NCBI GenBank assembly: GCA_002403095.1
Contig: DHHC01000035.1
Span: forward strand, 243-11,359
Source: Leptolinea sp. UBA4782
GTDB lineage: Bacteria > Chloroflexota > Anaerolineae > Anaerolineales > Anaerolineaceae
Direction: 5' to 3'
DNA length: 11,117 nt
The notes under the pieces were generated by a model. The model did no database searches. It was not told the origin of the DNA and saw only the letters and a list, made by a program, of their open reading frames with translations. Shown piece after piece: positions 4,844 to 11,117 of this stretch. How positions within the stretch are numbered: position 1 is the first letter of the stretch; every line of letters begins with the position of its first letter. The position numbers were made by a program, and so were the translations under genes.

Positions 4844-6238
4844 TCATTCAAGCGGCTTAAGCCAGTAGGTTTCTTCGTCCCCTTCAGCTGTCCAGCCGAC
4901 AATGTAGGATTGTTCTGACCGCACCTTCCACCAGACCCAGTTATCACGGCAGACCGGGCCGGCCAGGATTGTTACGGTTTCGTACTGCTGGATGAAGCCC
5001 AGCATCTTGCCCTCCAACCCGGCTTCTTCGCGGATGCGGTTCGGCAGGGCAGGTTCGGATTCGACAATGGCACGCGAACCAACCTTCAGGCGGGTGGCAT
5101 ACCCTGCCTGGCAGTCTGGCAGCTGCGCTTCGGTCGGGTAAGGTGTGATGGTAGGGGTAAGGGTGGGGGTTGGTTTGCGGTTCCCGGTGGTAACCATAAC
5201 CATCACCCGTTCCTCATCAGGTGAAATGGCATAAATCATCCCATCCCACTGGCTGACCAGCCAAACCATCTCTTCGGTAGCCGTCAGGCTGGCTTCACTG
5301 CGAGAAACCGGGAAAATCGCTTTCACCTTGCGCTCCAGCGGGTCGATCTTCAGCACCTCGCCCCGGTCTGACAGCACCCAGACGATGCTGCCGGCTGCCT
5401 GCACATCGTAAGCATTGCCGCGCATACCTTCAAGCGGGATGAGGACCTGGTTTGCACCGGATGGAACCGGCAGCAGCGCCAGCGCAGCAGGGGACATGGC
5501 GTTGATGACCCACATCCCGGCATCGCTGACGGCAATGCGGGTTGCGCCGTACCACAGGCTGCCCTGGTCGGGCTGGTAGACAGCAAAGCTCACCGGGTCG
5601 ATGATGTAAATGCTGCTCAACCCGTTCCAGGATGTGACCACCCATACCCAGCCGCCGTACACCTCCACATCGCTGACCGGTGCACCAAGACTGATGAAGG
5701 TAACGGGCCCCAGGCTGTTCTGGTCGATCAGGAGCAGCCCGCCGCCAGGAGACGCGCCCGGAACTTCCCCTGCAGGCAGGGGATCAGGCTGCACGCCTGC
5801 CCACAGTCCTTCATCTCCGGCTGCCAGTGCCAGCAGGGTGTATCCAGCCGGGCTGACCTGGCTGGCAACCTTGTGTTGCTGCGGGTCTATCTTCATCAAC
5901 TGCTTGCCGCTGCCATCGACTGCCCAGATACCATGTTTCCCCTGGATGAGCGCCGACAGGCCGTCTTCCAGGTCAATAACGGCTTTTTGAGCCAGGGTTT
6001 GAGCGTCAAAGCACAGCAGGGCATGGTCGGTTTCATTTACCAGCCAGATCTCACCCGGGGCAACCGGCAAAGGTTCAATGGTGGGGGTTGGTGTACCGAT
6101 TGGAGTCGGGGAAACTGACGGCTGCAAGCTGGGTTCAGTTGATGGCACGGTTTCGCTGGCGGGCTGCCCCGTAAGAGAACAGCCCGGGGTGAGGACCAGC
6201 AGCAGGCATACCGTGATGAGGCACCAGGTTCGTTTCAT
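4844..6238 (-). CDS. Lipoprotein with beta-propeller-like repeats and C-terminal SH3-like domain
   Basis: The 464-residue product starts MKRTWC, has a hydrophobic core and ends its signal in a lipobox LTPGC (lipidated C20). A Ser/Thr/Pro-rich linker (about 25-58) leads to repeated blade-like units with motifs such as GEIWLVNE, HGIWAVDGSGKQLMKIDP, GLWAG, GWVWVVTSW, GMWVINAM, IVWVLSDRGEVLKIDP and VWLVSQWDG. This is a YVTN/virginiamycin-B-lyase-like propeller (about 60-352). A second Thr/Pro linker (355-375) joins a C-terminal domain (376-464) resembling bacterial SH3, with WVWWKV and IVGWTAEG and a possible C376-C430 disulfide. It is probably displayed outside the cell; the ligand is unknown and no catalytic residues are recognised. 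The ATG lies 7 nt from a TATAAT with no ribosome site, suggesting a leaderless transcript. It is divergent from dnaG. Confidence 0.93.
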   Translation of the reverse strand: MKRTWCLITVCLLLVLTPGCSLTGQPASETVPSTEPSLQPSVSPTPIGTPTPTIEPLPVAPGEIWLVNETDHALLCFDAQTLAQKAVIDLEDGLSALIQGKHGIWAVDGSGKQLMKIDPQQHKVASQVSPAGYTLLALAAGDEGLWAGVQPDPLPAGEVPGASPGGGLLLIDQNSLGPVTFISLGAPVSDVEVYGGWVWVVTSWNGLSSIYIIDPVSFAVYQPDQGSLWYGATRIAVSDAGMWVINAMSPAALALLPVPSGANQVLIPLEGMRGNAYDVQAAGSIVWVLSDRGEVLKIDPLERKVKAIFPVSRSEASLTATEEMVWLVSQWDGMIYAISPDEERVMVMVTTGNRKPTPTLTPTITPYPTEAQLPDCQAGYATRLKVGSRAIVESEPALPNRIREEAGLEGKMLGFIQQYETVTILAGPVCRDNWVWWKVRSEQSYIVGWTAEGDEETYWLKPLE

Positions 6239-6245
6239 CGAAGTT

Positions 6246-6251
6246 ATTATA
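6246..6251 (-). promoter_or_regulatory. -10 element for leaderless transcription of the propeller lipoprotein
   Basis: A perfect TATAAT on the minus strand ends 7 nt before the ATG at 6238, so transcription should start at or next to the A of the start codon. No Shine-Dalgarno sequence lies between them, and no good -35 is seen. A leaderless mRNA is the simplest reading. Confidence 0.6.
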
Positions 6252-6340
6252 CAGAAAAACTGCGATGGCCATCCCGCAGGTGAGATTGACTGTATCGCTC
6301 CTGCAGTGATGTGCCGCTGCCCTTGCTTATAATTCGATTC

Positions 6341-6349
6341 TGCTATACA
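6341..6349 (+). promoter_or_regulatory. Extended -10 promoter of dnaG-rpoD
   Basis: TGC-TATACA (hexamer 6344-6349) is an extended -10 lying 35 bp before the dnaG ATG. The -35 region is poor (a TTGCTT at 15-bp spacing). A TATAAT at 6328-6333 is an alternative -10. The intergenic region 6239-6384 must serve both dnaG and the divergent lipoprotein gene. Confidence 0.45.
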
Positions 6350-6363
6350 TTAAACGGTACAGC

Positions 6364-6375
6364 GGCAGCGCTGCC
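6364..6375. other. Perfect 12-bp palindrome before dnaG
   Basis: GGCAGCGCTGCC is a perfect inverted repeat centred 15 bp upstream of the dnaG start codon, inside the probable mRNA leader. It could be an operator or an RNA hairpin limiting ribosome access; the ribosome site after it (GGTGA at 6377-6381) is weak. The function is not shown. Confidence 0.4.
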
Positions 6376-6384
6376 CGGTGAAAA

Positions 6385-8313
6385 ATGACTGCTATTGATG
6401 AAATCAAATCACGCCTGGACATTGTGGACTTTGTTTCACAATCTGTGAAACTGCGCCGGGCTGGCAAGAACTATACCGGGTTCTGCCCTTTCCATCCCAA
6501 CACGCGCACCCCGGCATTCGTCGTTTTCCCGGATTCGGGCACCTGGCGCTGTTTCGGGCAGTGCAACGAAGGCGGCGACATCTTCCGCTTTGTGATGAAG
6601 AAAGAAGGCTGGGACTTTAACCAGACCCTCAAGTTCCTGGCAGACAAAGCCGGGGTGGTGCTTGAGCCGCTCACCCCGCAAAAGAAAGAACATGAAGACC
6701 GGCTGGATACCCTGCGCGGGCTGCTGGAGCAGGCGGTGGTGTTCTACCGCCATCACCTGACCCAGACAGCAGCCGGCAAACCCGCCCTTGATTTCCTGCA
6801 CCGGCGCGGGCTGACCGACCAGACCATTGAAACCTTTGGCTTGGGGTATGCCCCCGATGCCTGGGATGCTGCACTCAACCATTTCACCGCTAAAGGCATC
6901 TCCCCCGAGGACCTCCTGGAAGCAGGCCTGGTTACCGAGAGGGGGGAAGGCGGCGGGTACTATGACAGGTTCCGCAACCGTGTGCTTTTTCCGATCCACG
7001 ACGCCAACGGCAGGATGGCAGGTTTTGGGGCGCGCATCCTGAACCCGGATGATGTCCCGAAGTTTCTCAATTCCCCGCAGACACCACTTTTTGATAAAGG
7101 GCGACTGCTGTACGGTATGGATAAAGCCCGCAAGGCAATCCGCGCCAGCGATGAGGCGGTCATTGTGGAAGGCTACCTGGATGTGATCGTGCTGCACCAG
7201 GGGGGATTTACCAACACTGTCTCCCCCATGGGCACCGCCCTGACGGAAGACCAGCTGCGCATGATTAAGAAGTATGCCCGCCGGATCGTGCTGGCGCTGG
7301 ATGCAGATGCTGCGGGTGAAAAAGCCACCCTGCGCGGGTTGGAAGTTGCCCGCCAGGCCATGGACCGCACTGCTGAGATCACCAGCGACTCCAGCGGTAT
7401 TTTCAATGCCCGCGGGCTGGTACGGACTGAAGGCCGCTTGCAGGCTGACCTGAGGGTGACCACTATCCCTGAAGGGATGGACCCGGACGAGGTGGTTCTG
7501 CGCAGCCCGGAAGAATGGACCGAGATTTTACGCAAAGCGCAGCCGATCGTTGTGCATGTCATGGAAGCCCTGGCTGCCAACCAGGACCTGGAGGATGCCA
7601 AGGTCAAAGCGGATATTGCCAGGAAGGTCATGCCGCTGATTGAGGATGTCCCCAACCTGATCGAGCGCGACACCTACCGCCAGCGCCTGGCGCGCCTGTT
7701 GAGGGTGGATGAAAGCATTCTGGGCGGAAGCGCAACTGTAGCCCGGCGTACTACTGTTCGCAGCCGCGCTGCAGCCGGAACAAAACAAACTGCGGCGGGA
7801 GACCTGCCTGCACCGGGGCAGGACCTGATCCACCGCCTGGAGAAGCACATCCTTGCCATCCTGCTCAACAACCCTGGCCTGATCTACTCGCTTAACCGCA
7901 TGCTGCAGCTCTATGGCCTGCTTTCCTTCCAATCGGACGGAATGGAGCTGGTGGAGCACCAGACTTTGGCCAGCCTGATTTATGAAGCGGTAGAGCAGGA
8001 CAGCATGGAAACGGCTGAGTACATCTCCCAGCAGATCCCGGGCGAATTTGAAGAGATCACGCGCGAAATCAAGGAGAGCGTGAAGCTGGACAAGCTGACG
8101 GAGAATCGCCAGCTGGAAGACTTGTTCAGGACGGTGCTGCGAAAGCGGCAGGAACAGATCAACCGCGAGATAAACCAGCTGCGGTTCATTCAGCAGGAGG
8201 CGCAGGAGCAGAATGAACCCGAACAGGATGATTACATAGAGCGCATCCTGCAGAATTCACAAACCCTGGCACGCATCAACCGTGCGCTGCATGAGCCTTT
8301 CATCCCCGATTGA
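6385..8313 (+). CDS. dnaG: DNA primase DnaG
   Basis: The 642-residue primase makes RNA primers for replication and works with the DnaB helicase. An N-terminal CHC2-type zinc domain holds C34, H37, C56 and C60 (FCPFHPNT then WRCFGQC). The catalytic core includes NRVLFPIHDANGRMAGFGAR and the GRLLYGMDKARKAI segment. The Toprim domain has EGYLD (262-266) and the metal-binding LALDADAAG (303-311). The C-terminal third (about 450-642) is the helical helicase-interaction region. Oddities are a Cys-X3-Cys where most primases have Cys-X2-Cys, and about 28 extra residues (roughly 330-357) in the Toprim region before PEGMDPDEVV, compared with the E. coli enzyme. The N-terminal MTAIDEIKSRLDIVDFVSQ fits the family start. 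Only a weak GGTGA ribosome site precedes the ATG. rpoD follows after 48 bp. Confidence 0.97.
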   Translation: MTAIDEIKSRLDIVDFVSQSVKLRRAGKNYTGFCPFHPNTRTPAFVVFPDSGTWRCFGQCNEGGDIFRFVMKKEGWDFNQTLKFLADKAGVVLEPLTPQKKEHEDRLDTLRGLLEQAVVFYRHHLTQTAAGKPALDFLHRRGLTDQTIETFGLGYAPDAWDAALNHFTAKGISPEDLLEAGLVTERGEGGGYYDRFRNRVLFPIHDANGRMAGFGARILNPDDVPKFLNSPQTPLFDKGRLLYGMDKARKAIRASDEAVIVEGYLDVIVLHQGGFTNTVSPMGTALTEDQLRMIKKYARRIVLALDADAAGEKATLRGLEVARQAMDRTAEITSDSSGIFNARGLVRTEGRLQADLRVTTIPEGMDPDEVVLRSPEEWTEILRKAQPIVVHVMEALAANQDLEDAKVKADIARKVMPLIEDVPNLIERDTYRQRLARLLRVDESILGGSATVARRTTVRSRAAAGTKQTAAGDLPAPGQDLIHRLEKHILAILLNNPGLIYSLNRMLQLYGLLSFQSDGMELVEHQTLASLIYEAVEQDSMETAEYISQQIPGEFEEITREIKESVKLDKLTENRQLEDLFRTVLRKRQEQINREINQLRFIQQEAQEQNEPEQDDYIERILQNSQTLARINRALHEPFIPD

Positions 8314-8347
8314 GGGAAGCACACCCGAAAAACCGGTTTAAGGATTA

Positions 8348-8356
8348 TGGTATAGT
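8348..8356 (+). promoter_or_regulatory. Extended -10 promoter of rpoD, probably leaderless
   Basis: TGG-TATAGT is an extended -10 whose hexamer ends 5 nt before the rpoD ATG at 8362, so the transcript from it would start at or within a base or two of the start codon. An AAGG at 8340-8343 is too far (18 nt) to act as a ribosome site. No -35 is recognisable. rpoD can also be read through from dnaG. Confidence 0.55.
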
Positions 8357-8361
8357 TAAAT

Positions 8362-10023
8362 ATGCCCCGCCGCAAAAAGACCGATCCTGAAATTCCAGCC
8401 GCAACCGAAAAAACCAGCCGCCGCAAACAGGCCGAATATTCTGACGAGCAAGAAATCATGCTGCCCGATGATCTGGGCATTGTAGACCAGGAAACAGCAG
8501 AAAACGAGATTATCCAAAATCTAGTTCAGGAGCAGGACCAGGAAAAAGATGATCCCGAACAGAAGATGCTGCCGCCCCTGGCGGAAGATGAGCTTGACCC
8601 GATATTGGGGGATAGCCTGGAGATCCTGGCAGATCCGTCCTATGTGGTGGAGTTGTCTGAAGACCCTGTCCGGCTGTATTTAAAGGAAATCGGCCAGATC
8701 GGGCTGCTGGATACTGACAGCGAATTTCGGCTGGCGATCCGCATTGAAGCCCGGCAATTCCTGCGGCGCTTATCTACAGCATTTATGCTCCCGCTGAATA
8801 ATCCCGATCACATGCGTAACCTGCACCTGGCTGTATGCAAAGAAACTATAACTGCCTGGGGCAGGCTGCAGGATGATCTGGTCCGGTTGAACCAGGGAGA
8901 CCCCCCAGATTTACGGTTAGTGCTGGCTGAAGCCCAGGAACTGCGCTCCTTGTGGCAATCTCCAAACCCGAGTTACCTGCGCAATTACCTAGACAATGAC
9001 GGGGATTGGGGAAAGGATATCCTCTGGAACCAGCCGGTCCGCCAGGCGTTCATCCTGTTTGAAGGTTTTTACCTGCTGCCGGCTGAAGTTGCCGCCAAGC
9101 TGGATGGCTATATCCTGAAATACGGCAACATGCCGACCATGTCATTCTTCACCAAGCATGTCCCGACATTTCAAGTCCTGGCCAATGAGCTTGAGGGGAT
9201 AGAGAAACGGGCATCTGATGCCAACCAGACCCTGATCCGCGCCAACCTGCGCCTGGTGGTAAGCATTGCCAAACGCTACCTCGGCCGCGGGATCACATTC
9301 CTTGACCTGATCCAGGAGGGCAACCTCGGGCTGCTGCGGGCGGTTGCCAAGTTCGATCCCACCCGTGGATACAAGTTCAGCACCTACGCCACCTGGTGGA
9401 TTCGCCAGTCCATTTCGCGTTATATCGCCGAACAGGCGCGTACCATCCGTATCCCGGTGCACCTGTTCGAAGCCATCACCCGCCTGCTGCGCGAACAGCG
9501 CAACCTGGTGCAGCAGCTGGGACGAGAGCCGACAATAGAAGAGCTGACCATCGAAGCGAAAATGCTTGCCCCTGAAGATGAAGAGGCGATCAGGAAAGCA
9601 CGCAAGGAGAACCAGTCGCTGGACAGCGAGCTGCAAAAAAGGTTAACCCTGGGGGTGCAGAAAGTGCAGCGCATTTTGCAGTCTGCAGAGGAGCCGGTCT
9701 CGCTGGAAAGGCCGGTCGGCGATGAGGATAGCAGCCAGCTGGGCGACTTCATCGAGGACGAAGAAGCGCTGGAGCCGATGGATGCCGCGGCACGTGAGAT
9801 GCTGCGCGAGCAGGTGCAATTTGCCCTGGCGAATCTCTCAGAACGCGAACGCCAGGTACTGGAATTGCGTTTTGGGTTGATTGATGGCAAAGACCACACC
9901 CTTGAAGAGGTCAGCCGCTATTTTAATGTGACCCGCGAACGCATCCGCCAGATCGAAGCCAAAGCGCTGCGCAAACTGCGCCACCCCACCCGCAGCCGGT
10001 ACCTGCGCGAGTATTTATCCTGA
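8362..10023 (+). CDS. rpoD: Primary RNA polymerase sigma factor RpoD (SigA)
   Basis: The 553-residue housekeeping sigma directs RNA polymerase to -10/-35 promoters. An acidic, variable N-terminus (1-98) precedes region 1.2 (DPVRLYLKEIGQIGLL, 101-116). A non-conserved helical region (about 135-280) is followed by region 2 (about 284-368) with NLRLVVSIAKRYLGRG, FLDLIQEGNLGL, KFDPTRGYKFSTYATWWIRQ and ARTIRIPVHL. The -10 contact positions are Q349 and S352 (S replaces the Thr of E. coli). Region 3 has a normal start (QQLGREPTIEEL), then an insertion of about 25-30 residues (roughly 400-438) before EEPVSLERPVG. Region 4 ends with the -35-binding VTRERIRQIEAKALRKLRHP (523-542), fully standard. It follows dnaG by 48 bp, the classical macromolecular-synthesis pairing, has its own putative leaderless promoter, and ends at a strong terminator. 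Confidence 0.97.
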   Translation: MPRRKKTDPEIPAATEKTSRRKQAEYSDEQEIMLPDDLGIVDQETAENEIIQNLVQEQDQEKDDPEQKMLPPLAEDELDPILGDSLEILADPSYVVELSEDPVRLYLKEIGQIGLLDTDSEFRLAIRIEARQFLRRLSTAFMLPLNNPDHMRNLHLAVCKETITAWGRLQDDLVRLNQGDPPDLRLVLAEAQELRSLWQSPNPSYLRNYLDNDGDWGKDILWNQPVRQAFILFEGFYLLPAEVAAKLDGYILKYGNMPTMSFFTKHVPTFQVLANELEGIEKRASDANQTLIRANLRLVVSIAKRYLGRGITFLDLIQEGNLGLLRAVAKFDPTRGYKFSTYATWWIRQSISRYIAEQARTIRIPVHLFEAITRLLREQRNLVQQLGREPTIEELTIEAKMLAPEDEEAIRKARKENQSLDSELQKRLTLGVQKVQRILQSAEEPVSLERPVGDEDSSQLGDFIEDEEALEPMDAAAREMLREQVQFALANLSERERQVLELRFGLIDGKDHTLEEVSRYFNVTRERIRQIEAKALRKLRHPTRSRYLREYLS

Positions 10024-10047
10024 CACTAGTTAGGCATCGCCTTAAGG

Positions 10048-10084
10048 ATGAGTGACCGAGGATATTCAGGATCACTCATTTTTT
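10048..10084 (+). terminator. Rho-independent terminator of dnaG-rpoD
   Basis: ATGAGTGA (10048-10055) pairs with TCACTCAT (10072-10079) around a 16-nt loop, and six T residues (10079-10084) follow. It lies 25 bp past the rpoD stop. On the minus strand no T-run follows the stem, so it acts mainly rightward. The downstream arm includes the stop codon of the convergent WD40 gene. Confidence 0.85.
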
Positions 10085-11117
10085 ATTCCCCACAGCTGCA
10101 CCACCCCATCCCAGGTGATGGTTGTGAGCAAAGAATTATCCCGGTTAAAGAACACATGCGCATACCGGCTGCCGGTGTCTACACTGTACAGCAGGTTTCC
10201 ATCCGGCAGGCTGTAAAACTGCAGCTGCAGGCCGCTGACCGCCAGCAGGGTGCCATCGCCTGAAAGCGCCAGTTCACCAGGCGGTGTAACCAGCTGGTTG
10301 ACCACCTTGCCCGTCAATGGGTTGGCAAAGGTGACGGCAAAACTGTCTTCACCGTAGGAACGGAAGAGAATAGTATCATCCGGCTGGAATGCCGGCAGCA
10401 GTCCCTTGAAAGCTGAAATTTCACTCCAGGTATTTCCATCGCCAGCCTGGTAAACCCGGATCTGACCTCTCCCGGCAGCCAGGAGGAGATTACCAGAAGA
10501 ACTGAAACCCAGGGTAGAGGCGGGAAACCCCGGCTGCAGCTCGGCCAGGGTGGAACCATCCGCCAGGCTGATGACCCACACCTTTCCGGCAGCATTGGCG
10601 GCTGCCAGCCATTGACTGGCATGGTCAACAGCAAGGCTGGTTGAAGGGCTGCGGGTGCGATCCGGGTAGAAGCTAAACCTGGCAGCAGCAGGAGAGTTGA
10701 TGTTCCAGATGGATACCTGTCCGTCCACCCCGCCGCCGGCAATCCATTCCCCATCCAGACTGGATGCAGACACATTCCATTGCTGGCCAGTCAGCAAGGT
10801 CAAGCCTGTGCTGCCGTCATCGAGCCGGGTTTGCAGAACAGAACCTTCAACAAGGGTCCTGGTCAGGGTATCGCTTTCGGGCAGGTAAACCTGGTTGAGC
10901 GCTGAACCGGAAAGAAAACCGGCACCGCTGAGCGGCACAATCGCCTGGCTGCCGATATCCAGCACTGCCAGGGCGGGGCTGCCCAGTAGAATCTTGCTTC
11001 CATCCGGTGAGAAGCCCAAGGATCCGGGGATGATTTCCAAAGGAAATTCAAGAACCTGTGCGGGGGTTGGCTGGTTGATATCCCAAAGTGTCAGGCGGTT
11101 GGAGTCAACCGCACCCA
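10072..11117 (-). CDS. WD40-repeat protein, C-terminal part (gene runs off the right edge)
   Basis: The reading frame stays open to 11117, so the 5' end lies outside the window. A TTG at 11040 is not a credible start, because the 25 codons before it encode a WD40 strand (NRLTLWDIN) with no ribosome site. The visible 347 residues contain successive WD40/beta-propeller blades: GQVSIWNIN, GKVWVISLADG, GQIRVYQAGDG, LQLQFYSLPDG and the terminal GVVQLWGIKNE, each preceded by a hydrophobic strand with an SxDG-like turn (for example LGFSPDGSKILLG and LALSGDGTLLAVSG). Such propellers are protein-interaction scaffolds. The N-terminal part could hold a signal peptide or a kinase or effector domain and cannot be judged. 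It is convergent with rpoD, and its stop codon lies inside the rpoD terminator stem. Confidence 0.9.
   Translation of the reverse strand, partial: GAVDSNRLTLWDINQPTPAQVLEFPLEIIPGSLGFSPDGSKILLGSPALAVLDIGSQAIVPLSGAGFLSGSALNQVYLPESDTLTRTLVEGSVLQTRLDDGSTGLTLLTGQQWNVSASSLDGEWIAGGGVDGQVSIWNINSPAAARFSFYPDRTRSPSTSLAVDHASQWLAAANAAGKVWVISLADGSTLAELQPGFPASTLGFSSSGNLLLAAGRGQIRVYQAGDGNTWSEISAFKGLLPAFQPDDTILFRSYGEDSFAVTFANPLTGKVVNQLVTPPGELALSGDGTLLAVSGLQLQFYSLPDGNLLYSVDTGSRYAHVFFNRDNSLLTTITWDGVVQLWGIKNE

Noticed and set aside
6364..6375. GGCAGCGCTGCC as a LexA/SOS box
   Set aside because: It matches neither the CTG-N10-CAG form nor the GAAC-N4-GTTC form; it is kept only as an unassigned palindrome.
10072..11040. 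WD40 gene as a complete gene starting at the TTG at 11040
   Set aside because: The frame remains open to the window edge and the upstream codons encode another WD40 strand, so the gene is cut by the boundary.

Overview
The window reads as chromosomal DNA of a Chloroflexota bacterium, most likely Anaerolineae. This is inferred from the DnaG and RpoD variants, from lipoproteins with Pro/Thr-rich linkers, from an NBR1-type Ig domain, and from a moderately GC-rich, tightly packed layout. No database search was possible. There are ten protein genes, no tRNA or rRNA, no CRISPR array, no transposase and no integrase.

Layout. Positions 1-233 hold no gene. They carry two repeat-like palindromic elements and a strong terminator. 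Seven genes then run leftward on the minus strand from 6238 to 234. In transcription order they are: a beta-propeller/SH3-like lipoprotein, an aldo/keto reductase, the manganese exporter MntP, a YjbQ-family protein, an NBR1-Ig lipoprotein, then (after a terminator and a new promoter) a DUF4405-type membrane protein with two duplicated His-rich halves and a secreted protein with a Gly/Asp-rich linker and a beta-rich C-terminal domain. From the divergent region 6239-6384, dnaG and rpoD run rightward, a classic pairing of the macromolecular-synthesis operon (no rpsU is seen next to dnaG). The rpoD terminator overlaps the end of a convergent WD40-repeat gene whose 5' part lies beyond the right edge.

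How the parts work together. dnaG and rpoD make the replication primase and the primary sigma factor. The DNA-contacting parts of sigma (regions 2.4 and 4.2) are nearly the standard ones, which justifies the TATAAT-like and TTGACA-like promoters called here. mntP and yjbQ are 3 bp apart and probably translationally coupled. The DUF4405 and secreted-protein genes form a two-gene unit bounded by terminators. Their promoter has an extended -10 and a 6-N5-6 direct repeat placed as expected for an OmpR/PhoP-type activator.

Most of the window is housekeeping. The least explained and most interesting parts are the DUF4405/secreted-protein unit with its regulatory site, two probable leaderless promoters (one for rpoD), insertions in DnaG and RpoD, and the repeat elements at the left edge.
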